The notes under the pieces were generated by a model. The model was not told the origin of the DNA, searched no databases, and was given only the letters and a program-made list of their open reading frames with translations. The position numbers and the translations under genes are program-made. Source: Amoebidium appalachense (taxonomy: Eukaryota; Ichthyosporea). From it: a DNA stretch of 27,981 bases. This document shows positions 15,046 through 23,247 of this stretch, in pieces. Where the stretch lies: contig CAVNZM010000050.1 in NCBI GenBank assembly GCA_963693365.1, positions 1 through 27,981 on the forward strand, read 5' to 3'. Position 1 is the first letter of the stretch, and each line of letters starts with the position of its first letter.

Positions 15046-16431
15046 ATGGCGTCGAACGTTGAGGCCCAAGACCCTCCCTCCTACATGACAGTGCAACAGA
15101 CGGGAGTGGTTATGTATAAAGGAAAGGCTTACAAGGAGGGTGAACACTTTGACATGACCGATGAGTGTGGGGTCTCGGTGACTCATGCAGAAGTAAGACA
15201 GGGGGGGAAGCTGTGGGTGAATGGGAGTAGATTGGCAGCCAAAATGGGAAAAACCTGGAGTAATTGGTACAGGCTAAAGGGCGCACGAGATTTGGTGGAG
15301 GACCTTGAGAAGCACCAGTCACAATCTTCTCCTTCGATGGGGGAGAACACCTTTGAAGTGCAGGGCAGGACGCAGGGCGGGTCAGGTTTAGTAGAGGACC
15401 TCAAGAAGCGCCAACCACGATCTTCTCCTTCGATTGGGGAGAATACCTTTGAAGTGCAGGGCAGGACGCAGGGCGGGTCAGGTCTAGAGAAATCGCCATC
15501 CATTATCGACCACTCTCGGAATCAGTACCAGGGCATTGACAAGGAGTCCCTTCGGGGTACTTGGATCACTTTGGATTTAGCTACCGCTTTTGTCACTGAT
15601 GCCAATCCTTCGTTTCGTGCAAAGTGGTGTGAGGTCATCGGAGAACTCCATTCAGAAGACGAGGGGTCGGTTAGCAGTGTACACGCAGAAACTGATATGG
15701 TACCAGGAACCACTGGGGGTGTTCAATCCGGGGTTGTAAAGCGCCAGGCAACCGAGAATCCCGCACATAGTGGTCCCGTGGAAAAGATTCGTATCCTAAC
15801 TGATCGCCAACTGGCACGCCTACGTGAAGAGAAGATGTTGACGGTCCCAGCACTTGTTGCAGCTTATGCGGCAAAGCTTCAGGCAGAAGCTGCAATCCTT
15901 GAAGCAGAAGCAGCTCTCCTCGACGCACAGGCATACGTTGCACGAAAGGATGCTGACACTCGCCTGGCTCAAACCGAAGTCGAACGCCTCAAGCTGCGGC
16001 TCGCACCCCCCCTCCCTGATGCCTATATTAAGTTCATGGATGCAACTGCAGAAAACACACGCACCCTGTATCGCTTAGCACAGCGAGGAGATACGTTTGT
16101 GTACGCCGTGCATGTACCTTCGACAGATTCCCACCAACGCCTGAAATTCGGTTTCACAACCAATGTAGAGAAACGCTTTTCGGATTATCGTTCCCTCTTG
16201 GCTGACATGAACAACAAGATCGTCCTGCTGCTGCCTTCCGAAACCCCCCGGCCAATAGAGAAGTTCATAAAGACCGAGCTGCGCGGATGCCGGGTGGGAG
16301 ACAACAAAAACACCGAGCTCTTTGATGTTCCCTTCAACAAGTTTCGCAGCGTACTCCTGGACGTGCTGGATCTTTATGGTCCATGGGGGGAAGGAGTCGC
16401 CGATGACATACAAGAGGCTTTAATGGTCTAA
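15046..16431 (+). CDS. KilA-N plus GIY-YIG-like (T5orf172/MUG113) protein, 461 aa
   Basis: The ATG is at 15046; upstream codons are GTG/CTG only. Parts in order: an N-terminal region with WVNGSRLAAKMGKTWSNWYR; two 32-residue tandem repeats (83-146); a KilA-N-type core (about 171-207, GTWITLDLATAFV); a long alanine/glutamate helix (about 265-330); and a C-terminal domain (about 349-440). The last domain contains VYAVHVPS, LKFGFTTNVEKRFSDY, IEKFIKTEL and ELFDVP, matching the GIY-YIG-related T5orf172/MUG113 fold. KilA-N binds DNA, and the C-terminal domain is nuclease-like. Such fusions are typical mobile accessory genes of NCLDVs. The start and end are tight against neighbours (3 bases to the next stop). 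Confidence 0.8.
   Translation: MASNVEAQDPPSYMTVQQTGVVMYKGKAYKEGEHFDMTDECGVSVTHAEVRQGGKLWVNGSRLAAKMGKTWSNWYRLKGARDLVEDLEKHQSQSSPSMGENTFEVQGRTQGGSGLVEDLKKRQPRSSPSIGENTFEVQGRTQGGSGLEKSPSIIDHSRNQYQGIDKESLRGTWITLDLATAFVTDANPSFRAKWCEVIGELHSEDEGSVSSVHAETDMVPGTTGGVQSGVVKRQATENPAHSGPVEKIRILTDRQLARLREEKMLTVPALVAAYAAKLQAEAAILEAEAALLDAQAYVARKDADTRLAQTEVERLKLRLAPPLPDAYIKFMDATAENTRTLYRLAQRGDTFVYAVHVPSTDSHQRLKFGFTTNVEKRFSDYRSLLADMNNKIVLLLPSETPRPIEKFIKTELRGCRVGDNKNTELFDVPFNKFRSVLLDVLDLYGPWGEGVADDIQEALMV
15292..15483 (+). repeat. Two tandem 96-bp units inside the KilA-N gene
   Basis: Units 15292-15387 and 15388-15483 encode near-identical 32-residue segments (LVEDLEKHQSQSSPSMGE... and LVEDLKKRQPRSSPSIGE..., both ending QGRTQGGSG). 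The second half of each unit is almost invariant at DNA level, showing recent in-frame duplication. Confidence 0.85.
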
Positions 16432-16434
16432 CCT

Positions 16435-16950
16435 CTACCCGCCCATAGCCGCCCTGTCAGCGGGGCGTTCAACCTGTGGGAACCTAGGCACGAACGAGAA
16501 GGACTCGAATGTCGCGTACGCCGCACGGCGCGCCACAGCCATGCCGCAGTGACGCGCGCGCTCCTGGAACTGCTGGTAGCGGTCGGTGTACTGGGGATCG
16601 GACGACGTCTCCATGAGGAACACGCCAAACCTGTCCTCCTCCTCGTCACCGAAGAAGATGATGTTGACGACGACGGGGACCCCCTCGAGCCGCCCGACCA
16701 TGAGCCAGTTGTAGTGCCCCCTCCCATGGATCATCCAGGGCTCCCGCGCCTGTGCGCTTTCGATCAAGAACAGAAACGGCTCCTGCCCGGACAACACATC
16801 CTCGCACGGCAGTGTCAGCTGCAAGTAGAATGTGTTCGGCTGGCCCAGCCGTGGTATCATTTCGGCCAAATCCGAGCCGCCGTCGATAAACACCTCGTGG
16901 TCGTAATCCGCGTCCCATCCCCATGTGGCCTGTGAAGTCCCGGTTCCCAT
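16435..16950 (-). CDS. Putative N-myristoylated hypothetical protein, 171 aa
   Basis: The ATG at 16950 gives MGTGTSQA, which fits an N-myristoylation signal (Gly2, Ser6). The longer upstream frame overlaps the resolvase gene and has no supported start. The body has acidic and beta-like stretches (DYDHEVFIDGGSDLAEMIPR; NWLMVGRLEGVPVVVNIIFF) and an acidic FGDEEEDRFGVFLMET. No membrane helix or known family is seen. It is divergent to the resolvase gene (79 bases between starts) and convergent with the KilA-N gene (3 bases between stops). Confidence 0.6.
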   Translation of the reverse strand: MGTGTSQATWGWDADYDHEVFIDGGSDLAEMIPRLGQPNTFYLQLTLPCEDVLSGQEPFLFLIESAQAREPWMIHGRGHYNWLMVGRLEGVPVVVNIIFFGDEEEDRFGVFLMETSSDPQYTDRYQQFQERARHCGMAVARRAAYATFESFSFVPRFPQVERPADRAAMGG

Positions 16951-16993
16951 GCCTGTGCCAACAATATTCTTGTAAACGAGTTGGGCAGGGAAG

Positions 16994-17000
16994 CATAAAA
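16994..17000 (+). promoter_or_regulatory. TATA-like box of the resolvase gene
   Basis: CATAAAA followed by GGG lies 35 bases before the ATG at 17029, a variant of the shared promoter motif with C in the first position. Confidence 0.5.
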
Positions 17001-17028
17001 GGGAATCCCCCAACCCCCCACCCTCACA

Positions 17029-17637
17029 ATGCGTGTGGCCGCCATCGACGTCGGCTTCCTGAACCTGGTGGTGTGCGTGCTCAGCACCACCGACGACCCT
17101 GTCACCCCCTTCATCATCCACACGTGGGACCGCTGGCTCGTGGGCAACCCGGACACCACGGCCACGGTGCTGGTCGAGCTGCTGCTGCGCCGGCTGCACG
17201 AGGACCGCGCGCTGTTCGCGGACGTCGACATGGTCGTCATCGAGCGCCAGATGGTCACCAAGCTGAGCGTGCTGGCGCACGCCCTGCAGGCGTACTTCCT
17301 CACCCTCAGATTGACCAATGGCCACGGGCCCGGCGTGGTGCTGCAGCACGGCACGCGCAAGAACCAGTGCGGGGCGTGGCTCGCCCGCCACGGAATGGCC
17401 CCCGCGGAGACGGGCAAGGCGGCGTATGCGGTGTACAAGCGGCGTGCGGTGGTCGACACGCAGCAGGCGCTGAAGCTGCAGAGCGAGCAGGGGTGGCGGG
17501 ACAAGTTTGGGCGGGAGGGCAAGAAGGACGACATGGCGGACGCGCTGCTGCACGGGCTGTGGTACCTGTTCTGTCGGACCCAGAAGGGGGGGTCACGCTG
17601 GGGGCATATGCAGGCAAACGGACAGTGTACAAAATAA
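17029..17637 (+). CDS. RuvC-like Holliday junction resolvase (poxvirus A22 type)
   Basis: This 202-residue protein has an RNase H/RuvC fold. The first strand carries D7 (VAAIDVGFLN), the second acidic site is E72 (MVVIERQM), and the C-terminal acidic cluster is KKDDMADALLHGL (D167, D168, D171). This set of carboxylates matches the metal-binding site of the NCLDV resolvases that cleave four-way DNA junctions during genome maturation. The length is usual for the family. A lysine-rich segment and the predicted DNA-contacting helices lie between. The gene ends in an A-rich TAA with AAAATAAAAAAA. High GC and codon bias fit a core viral gene. Confidence 0.85.
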   Translation: MRVAAIDVGFLNLVVCVLSTTDDPVTPFIIHTWDRWLVGNPDTTATVLVELLLRRLHEDRALFADVDMVVIERQMVTKLSVLAHALQAYFLTLRLTNGHGPGVVLQHGTRKNQCGAWLARHGMAPAETGKAAYAVYKRRAVVDTQQALKLQSEQGWRDKFGREGKKDDMADALLHGLWYLFCRTQKGGSRWGHMQANGQCTK

Positions 17638-17650
17638 AAAAAGCAATTCA

Positions 17651-17850
17651 TCAGATCTTTATTTGTTTCTTATAGACCGGCTTCCGGTCCCATGGACCGG
17701 AGGTATAGATTGGCCCGTTGGTTGTCGGTGTCGAGCTTGACTGCATATCTGCACTGCAGATTTTCCCCTCCAACTTAGCAATGAGTTCCTTTGTCCCCTT
17801 CAACTTGTACCAATCAAACCAAAACTGTCTGCGCCCCCCACCCCGGGCTG
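17651..17850 (-). pseudogene. KilA-N-family gene remnant with a hairpin
   Basis: The minus-strand frame contains WFDWYKLKGTKELIAKLEG, related to NWYRLKGARDLVEDLEKH in the gene at 15046, and stops at 17651. Upstream, the frame runs into the shadow of BRO-like gene 2 with no plausible start. Part of it (17746-17821) is repeated at 19721-19796. A 7-bp perfect hairpin (CCGGTCC, CAT, GGACCGG) lies at 17684-17700. I read this as a leftover fragment of a duplicated accessory gene. Nothing else in 17638-17943 is supported. Confidence 0.5.
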
Positions 17851-17943
17851 TCACAGTGGTACCTGTTCTGCAGGCGTGGGAGGTCGAGGAAGATGTAAGA
17901 ATAAAGCGCTTTGTTTCATGGAGACTCAATGCTACCTGAGAAA

Positions 17944-19482
17944 TCAACAGCCCAGTCTGGGCTGCACGCTGGCGGGGACCAGCCCCTCGTATGCGTTCCT
18001 GAACACCTGCGCCGTGTACTTGAACTCGGCAACCTCCGGGCTGTGGGGTACCTCCCGCTCCAGCCAAACCGCCGTGGCCAAGATGATGGTGTAGGCCTGG
18101 CGGGCAGTGATCTCGGTGGACATGACCGCACGTCCCCAGCCGAGTGCTGAGCGCAGCTTGATGGCGCGCTGGATAGCCATGTCAGCTCCGATGACCCCCA
18201 CCACTGCCGTGTCGGGCTTGTCGGTGTATATGTCCACGTTCAGCACCTCGAGCACGTAGCGGCGCACGAGTCCAACAGAGCCCTTGGTAGACCCTCCAAA
18301 CATGGCGGCGGTGACGCTGCGGGGAAGGTTGTACAGGCGGTCACGCAGGAAGGGGTTGCCTGTGCCACCGAGGGCGGAGCTGTCCGGGTCCTCGGGTAGG
18401 ATGCGGGGGGTGAAGGCCTGGGCCGTGCTGTTGAGGGCGCTGGTGAGGCGGGCCACGTGGGACTTGCTGTACTCGATGATGAGCTCCTGCTGCTCAATGA
18501 GGGTGTCCCGGTCCCGGATGGTCTTGTTGCGCTCCTCGATGGTAATGTTCCGGTCCTCGATTGTGCGCTGCATGTTCTGGAGCAGCGTCTGCCAGTAGGC
18601 AGCCCCGTGCTCCTCGGATCCCCCGGCACCCCCGTTCTCCACGTACTCCCCGAACAGGCGAGCGCCGCTGCCCTCGGGGAGGGACTCCTGAAGACGACGG
18701 TTGGCGCGCACCTCGTCAACCAAAGTCTCGTCACCACCCAGGTAGCGCACGATGAGCTCAGCGGCCGCAGCCTTGAAAGCAGCAACCTTGGGACCGGTCA
18801 GGGCCAGGATGATGCGCACCAGCTGCTTAGCATCGGCGACCGGGCGGGGGTTCTGATGATCAACTGAGTCGGAGTATCCGACCGAGTTAATCAAGGACTG
18901 ATCTGCGTCCATCACCTCCTTGAATTTGTCCTTGGGGTTACCATAACCAATCGCCGCTAGAACATCAAACACATCCGCCTTCCGGGGCACGGTGTTGGTG
19001 CAGCGGATGGTCTTGCCGCCCCAGTCTCCCCCGCCCTCCCCGAACTTGAACAGAGTCACAGCCAGCCCGTCGCCGTCGAGGTCCATGCCCGGAACCGCCG
19101 TGGGCAGCTGGCGCATGGCTTCGGCAAGGGCCTTGTTGTCCGCCACCTTCCAGATGCTGATGGAGGGGTCGCCGAGTACACCACGCACGGAGGTGGCGTG
19201 CACCTGTTCACGCAGGCGGACGAGGGACAGGGTCTTGCCGGACGGCAGGGTGCGGGTGTCCTGGGCGACAACCCCAAATCGCTTGGTGTCGCCGAGGGCT
19301 GTGGCGGCACGCTCGTGCAGGTCGGTGTGGTCGGAGAGGAGCGCCCAGTAGCGGATGCGGGAGCGCTCGGGGTCAAGCAGAAGGGTGCGGATGGTGTCCT
19401 CAAGGGATGCGTTCTCCTCCATACTGTCGTCCGTGTCCATGCTGTCGATGTTGTCGCTCTGCATGTTGTTGTTGATGTCCAT
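17944..19482 (-). CDS. BRO-like accessory protein 2, 512 aa
   Basis: The ATG at 19482 (MDINNNMQSDN) lies downstream of a TATA box; the longer frame upstream of the TATA box is not used. An acidic N-terminus (SMDTDDSMEENASLED) precedes a region (about 155-260) that mirrors BRO-like 1 and 3: RKADVFDVLAAIGY, then IILALTGPKVAAFKAAAAEL and RYLGGDETLVDEVRAN. A coiled coil (about 303-345, RTIEDRNITIEERNKTIRDR) and a large C-terminal domain (about 365-512) follow. The C-terminal domain differs from the other two paralogues. Likely a DNA-associated accessory protein. The gene sits between two copies of a 76-bp repeat. Confidence 0.7.
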   Translation of the reverse strand: MDINNNMQSDNIDSMDTDDSMEENASLEDTIRTLLLDPERSRIRYWALLSDHTDLHERAATALGDTKRFGVVAQDTRTLPSGKTLSLVRLREQVHATSVRGVLGDPSISIWKVADNKALAEAMRQLPTAVPGMDLDGDGLAVTLFKFGEGGGDWGGKTIRCTNTVPRKADVFDVLAAIGYGNPKDKFKEVMDADQSLINSVGYSDSVDHQNPRPVADAKQLVRIILALTGPKVAAFKAAAAELIVRYLGGDETLVDEVRANRRLQESLPEGSGARLFGEYVENGGAGGSEEHGAAYWQTLLQNMQRTIEDRNITIEERNKTIRDRDTLIEQQELIIEYSKSHVARLTSALNSTAQAFTPRILPEDPDSSALGGTGNPFLRDRLYNLPRSVTAAMFGGSTKGSVGLVRRYVLEVLNVDIYTDKPDTAVVGVIGADMAIQRAIKLRSALGWGRAVMSTEITARQAYTIILATAVWLEREVPHSPEVAEFKYTAQVFRNAYEGLVPASVQPRLGC

Positions 19483-19545
19483 GTTCTGGGTTGTCTCCGT
19501 CTTGATGGTTGCTGCAGAATGATGAATTATGGTCTGGACTGCTCC

Positions 19546-19552
19546 TTTTATA
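19546..19552 (-). promoter_or_regulatory. TATA box of BRO-like gene 2
   Basis: On the minus strand TATAAAA in the context CCTGAAGGTATAAAAGGAGC, identical over 14 bases to the box at 2905, about 64 bases before the ATG at 19482. Confidence 0.7.
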
Positions 19553-19720
19553 CCTTCAGGTCTAACCACCGATGGTGCCAAAATCGATGGTGATGGTGAG
19601 TTTGGGCACCAAACTAATGAACCCTGAATTTCAGGGATGATGATTATTGTCTCATTCGGATGTTGATCACAATTGTCGGACGACCCGACAACAGCGAACA
19701 CATATCTGACCGCACAATAT

Positions 19721-19796
19721 TATCTGCACTGCAGATTTTTCCGTCCAACTTGGCAATGAGCTGCTTTGTCCCCTTCAGCTCGTACCAATCAAACCA
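19721..19796 (-). repeat. 76-bp repeat derived from a KilA-N-family gene
   Basis: This segment matches 17746-17821 at 69 of 76 positions in the same orientation. On the minus strand it encodes WFDWYELKGTKQLIAKLDG without any surrounding gene. The two copies bracket BRO-like gene 2. The rest of 19483-19855 has no supported gene. Confidence 0.7.
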
Positions 19797-19855
19797 CGCG
19801 TATCTGTCACATAATTAGTATGAAAGAGAAGCAAGCCAGAGATATCACAGATATA

Positions 19856-21367
19856 TCACACACTTGCATTCGGAGTTGTCGCTGCTGCTTTCGCGATGTC
19901 TTCCACAAGCCGCTCTCCATCCCTGCGCCTCGGCAGTCCTGCGGCTTCAAGCTCGGCATCGGTCAACACGACCGTTTTCTTGGTTATTACCTCTCTTATT
20001 ACCTGTGTGTACCGTGGGTCATCAAGATTCGGCTGCACCACATTTATCTCTCCTCCATGCATCTTAGCCCAGTAGAGTTCGGTCAGTTGCTTCCCGTACA
20101 GGGACAGCACGGCCCCGATTTTGTAGACTGCCCGGAATCCTCTGTCCACCTTCTCAAGCTTTGTCGTTATATGATTGCAGACCCGTTCCCCAATGGTGTT
20201 TCCATTGCCCGGTTGGGAACCCCAGTCGAAGCTTGACGTGCGCAGGAGTATGTAGACCATCAACCAGGAGGCACATGCCGAGTCGTGTATTTCGTTTCTA
20301 TCGACAAGTTCCTCATACAAAACCCTCCTAAAACTTGTCTGAAGGCTCTTACATACAGATTCGTGTTGGTAGGTGCGCAGAACTTTCGAGCTTCCAGTGT
20401 AACCGGCCCCCTCAAGGAACATACAGAGGGCGTCAGCGATTAGCCCTGCCGGGGCAGACATGTTAAAGCACTCGACCACCTTGACTTGCGAATCGATAAT
20501 GACAACAGAAGCATGCTCTGGGCTCGACACATGCATTATATAGTAGCGCTCACGTTCTTGGCTTTTCAGCCATGAAGAGAGGTTCGACACGAATGCTTTC
20601 GGGCATCTGAAACCCCACTTTCCTGCTGACACCTTCCAAGTGGACATTTTACCATTGTCCGTCACAACACTGAGTGCTGGTGTGGACTTGGGGACAGCAT
20701 CACTATTATGCTCTATTTTGAGGGATGTGCCAGGGGAAAAACGAACAGATTTTGGCAGATAGGTTTGCAGCAGTACGAAGGTGTTGTCCCGAGACCTGGC
20801 GCCACACCCTGCCACAGCCGGTGAGGCTTCAACGGAGCCAACCCCAATCAGCTCGGTCAGTGACTTCTGAAGATCAACGAGACCGTTGTACCAGTCAAAT
20901 AGAAGTGGCCACGTTTTTTGTATGTCCTCCATCATGTCCGAGGGCGTAGGTCTTCCAGGGACAATAGCCTGTTTGTACTTTTCGGCCACGTAGGGAGCAC
21001 ACTTCACCACAATCGACCCGAAACGGTGCTTCCGCTGGTCCACGAGAAACCGGCTTTTTGAATCATACCTTACAGCAAACTTGTATTCCGTACCAGCTGT
21101 TTGACGCATACAAATAAACAACAATCTGTAGCCACCCAGCCCTGCTTCAAAAACCAGAGATGTAACACAGGTCAGACAGACTGGTTCGACATCATTTTGA
21201 GTGCTCCACAAGTTGATGGAGAGACAGACGTCCCCCATAGCCCACTTGTATGTCTGGGTGTTGCGGGGTTTCAGATGTGCGTCTTCCAACTTGAAATGTT
21301 GGGTATTGCGTTTGACAAACTTGAAGAAGCAGTGGGGCCTTACCGACAATGTCTGTGTTAAAGCCAT
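19856..21367 (-). CDS. Putative Ulp1/adenain-like cysteine protease, 503 aa
   Basis: The ATG is at 21367. The N-terminal half (about 1-220) is family-specific (PHCFFKFVKRNTQHF; GRPTPSDMMED; LLQTYLPKSVRFSPG). The second half has the order His-Glu-Cys expected of Ulp1/adenain proteases: H285 (EHASVVIID), E299 (VVECFN) and C365 (DSACASWLMVYILL). All three are also kept in the broken copy at 9.9-11.4 kb. The oxyanion glutamine expected about six residues before the Cys is E359 here, so the assignment is tentative. NCLDVs normally use such a protease to mature virion proteins, but two divergent copies in accessory DNA suggest another role, perhaps SUMO/ubiquitin removal. Confidence 0.6.
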   Translation of the reverse strand: MALTQTLSVRPHCFFKFVKRNTQHFKLEDAHLKPRNTQTYKWAMGDVCLSINLWSTQNDVEPVCLTCVTSLVFEAGLGGYRLLFICMRQTAGTEYKFAVRYDSKSRFLVDQRKHRFGSIVVKCAPYVAEKYKQAIVPGRPTPSDMMEDIQKTWPLLFDWYNGLVDLQKSLTELIGVGSVEASPAVAGCGARSRDNTFVLLQTYLPKSVRFSPGTSLKIEHNSDAVPKSTPALSVVTDNGKMSTWKVSAGKWGFRCPKAFVSNLSSWLKSQERERYYIMHVSSPEHASVVIIDSQVKVVECFNMSAPAGLIADALCMFLEGAGYTGSSKVLRTYQHESVCKSLQTSFRRVLYEELVDRNEIHDSACASWLMVYILLRTSSFDWGSQPGNGNTIGERVCNHITTKLEKVDRGFRAVYKIGAVLSLYGKQLTELYWAKMHGGEINVVQPNLDDPRYTQVIREVITKKTVVLTDAELEAAGLPRRRDGERLVEDIAKAAATTPNASV

Positions 21368-21410
21368 CTACACAACAGCCGAATTTTTCGACATATGGGT
21401 GGTTCCCTGG

Positions 21411-21457
21411 GACAGTTTCGGATGGGTTCCCGCGCGGGGGTGGGGGGGGGGGGGGGG
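21411..21457. repeat. 29-bp repeat followed by a G16 run
   Basis: 21411-21439 matches 23248-23276 at 25 of 29 positions (core ATGGGTTCC-Y-GCGCGGGG). It is followed by 16 consecutive Gs at 21442-21457. The two copies bracket the 1.8-kb segment holding the Cys-rich secreted protein gene and BRO-like gene 3. Confidence 0.65.
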
Positions 21458-21494
21458 ATTGCGTCCATTCTGTGACCGATATATGCAAAAGAGT

Positions 21495-21898
21495 TTATAT
21501 CCCTGCTGCACCGATGCCAGCAGGCTTGACGCAGCAGAAGTCCGGCGCGCACGGCATCGACGTGGCCCTGCGCCGCTTGCACCGCAGCACCCCGCCGGTC
21601 TTGGGGTCCGGTCGGTAGAGGTTGCAGCCCACAAACTGGTTGCACGGCACGAGCGACGGATGCTGCGGAACCACCGTGCGGCACAGCCACCCGCACCCCA
21701 CCCCCGGCACCGGCACCTGCGAGCACACGGGCGCTGCGGTGGCCGTCTGCGCAGTGAGCCGTGTGCATCTGGATGGTTGGGTGAGGGTGGGGGTCGGGGG
21801 TGGTTGGCGCCGGCGTCGGGGGGGGCCGTCACGTAGCTGGCGGCGGCGGCGGCGGCTTGTGCAAGTAGGGCAACGAGCACGTACATTACCGTGTGCAT
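21495..21898 (-). pseudogene. Cys-rich secreted protein gene split by a G-run frameshift
   Basis: The ATG at 21898 starts a signal peptide (MHTVMYVLVALLAQAAAAAA) followed by a Pro-rich linker. A G8 run lies at 21818-21825. Beyond it a different frame carries a clear Cys-rich domain with about nine cysteines (VCSQVPVPGVGCGWLCR ... MPCAPDFCCVKPAG) and stops at 21495. In the signal-peptide frame the sequence turns into Arg-rich shadow. A single-base shift in the run would unite the two parts as one secreted protein of about 130 residues. A TATA-like AATAAATAAAA lies about 80 bases upstream. Confidence 0.5.
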
Positions 21899-21997
21899 GG
21901 ATAATAGTTGTGGGGGCAGGGGTGTTCTTGTTTGTTGGGGGGAGGGGGGGGGGGGAGGTCCCAGAGCTGGTTGTGTTTTATTTATTGCGGCCTGCAC

Positions 21998-22074
21998 AAG
22001 AAACGAAACTTTGAAGGTATGTCGTTGGGCTAACTGCGATTGAAGAAACGAAACTTTGAAGGTATGTTGTTGGG
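21998..22074 (+). repeat. Two 32-bp direct repeats, 45-bp period
   Basis: 21998-22029 and 22043-22074 differ at one position. Each contains AAACTTTGAAGGTATG, which resembles the first half of the shared GAAGGTATAAAA promoter motif but lacks the A-rich half. They lie between the secreted-protein gene and the end of BRO-like gene 3, in an otherwise gene-free stretch. Confidence 0.8.
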
Positions 22075-22116
22075 TCCGGAACAGCAGGTGACAACTTCCC
22101 TCCCTTACCAAACGAG

Positions 22117-22139
22117 CAATTGGTCACTTTGACCAATTG
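22117..22139. repeat. Perfect 10-bp inverted repeat
   Basis: CAATTGGTCA, a CTT spacer and TGACCAATTG form a perfect palindrome 53 bases past the stop of BRO-like gene 3. It could be a protein-binding site, a transcript-end hairpin or an element end. Confidence 0.7.
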
Positions 22140-22191
22140 GTCCCCTGTCGTATCCAATAGATGCTGGTTGGTGTGCCTCGGCCACTATACG

Positions 22192-23124
22192 CTACACAAC
22201 GTGCTTCGCCAGGAAGCTCACAGGGTACAGCTTGACCGTGCGCACGTCCCCGTTGACCACCATCTGCGTCGTCTCGGGCTCGCACCCCATCTCGTCACGC
22301 CAGGCCTTGCTGACCATGCGGCCGAGCGCAGAGGCGGACTTGCACTTGATGCCACGGTCGACCACGAACTTCCCCACCGTGACATAGTCGGAGAGGGTGG
22401 TGCCTTCGATGGCCCGCAGACCCTGGTTGGGGAGCAGCATGTTGGAGACCGAGTCGTTGACGAGCTGTCGCATGCGCGGGTCACGGTCCAGCCCCAGGCG
22501 CTCAAGCAGCGCCTCGTACTGGGCGAGGTTGTCCATAGCCATCTTCTGGTTCTCCCTCTCGAGACGCGTGATCTCCGCCTCCTCCCGGCGCAGACGCAGC
22601 CTCCGCTCCTCCTCCAGCTCCTCGCGGCGGCGCTTGCGGTCAGGGGTCTCGTCCGTGCCGTTGCGGAAGAACTCGCGCTCCTCGGGGGTGCTGTTGTCGT
22701 AGCGGGCCTCGATCTCCACGATGAGAAGCAAATCGCCAGAGAGGAGGCGCGCCATGTACTGGGCAGAAGTCTTACGGAAATCATGAGCGCGCTTGCCAGG
22801 GAGCAGGTAGATGATCTCGAGGAGGGTGCGGAAGGGGGCAACCGGGGTCACATTTCCCTTTCCGTTTATCTTCAGGTCTACAACACCCTGCAAAACCTCG
22901 GTTCTGAACCCGTTACCACCAGTAACGGGTTCACCCGGAGACTTCCGCATGTCAAACCACGCCTTCCTGGCAGTGGTGGAACTGCCCACGACCAATTCAA
23001 TCACATCGAGGACGCTCGCCATCTTGCTGGCTTTGTCGACGCGGACCGTTGCATCCTTGAACTGGGGGAACTCCTTCCACAGAAGCGACATGTCCACCTT
23101 TGAGTTGCTCTGTCCGGTAGCCAT
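22192..23124 (-). CDS. BRO-like accessory protein 3, 310 aa
   Basis: The ATG at 23124 is 39 bases past a TATA box. The protein has the same order of parts as paralogue 1: an N-terminal domain (DMSLLWKEFPQFKDATVRVD; VLDVIELVVG), a core (96-140, APFRTLLEIIYLLPGKRA; RLLSGDLLLIVEIEAR), a charged helix (161-200) and a C-terminal domain (208-310, LGLDRDPRMRQLVNDSVSNM; YVTVGKFVVDRGI). Residues about 150-177 are identical in the two proteins, far above the rest. Compared with paralogue 1 it has an insertion around residues 62-78. A DNA-binding or transcription-modulating role is usual for such families but unproven here. Confidence 0.7.
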   Translation of the reverse strand: MATGQSNSKVDMSLLWKEFPQFKDATVRVDKASKMASVLDVIELVVGSSTTARKAWFDMRKSPGEPVTGGNGFRTEVLQGVVDLKINGKGNVTPVAPFRTLLEIIYLLPGKRAHDFRKTSAQYMARLLSGDLLLIVEIEARYDNSTPEEREFFRNGTDETPDRKRRREELEEERRLRLRREEAEITRLERENQKMAMDNLAQYEALLERLGLDRDPRMRQLVNDSVSNMLLPNQGLRAIEGTTLSDYVTVGKFVVDRGIKCKSASALGRMVSKAWRDEMGCEPETTQMVVNGDVRTVKLYPVSFLAKHVV

Positions 23125-23162
23125 CCTGTGTCAGACTGACCCCAGGTGGCCGTGTGTGCTCC

Positions 23163-23169
23163 TTTTATA
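23163..23169 (-). promoter_or_regulatory. TATA box of BRO-like gene 3
   Basis: On the minus strand TATAAAA in the context GCGCAGGTATAAAAGGAGC lies about 40 bases before the ATG at 23124. Confidence 0.7.
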
Positions 23170-23247
23170 CCTGCGCGTGGCACCCTCAGTCGTGCTGAGG
23201 GCAGGTTGGTGCTTATCCATTGAAATGTCAAGCTGCGTGCCGCGGGT

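Noticed and set aside
22120-23103. Plus-strand frames opposite BRO-like genes 1 and 3
   Set aside because: Similar shadows appear opposite both paralogues because the paralogues are similar; they have no own promoter.
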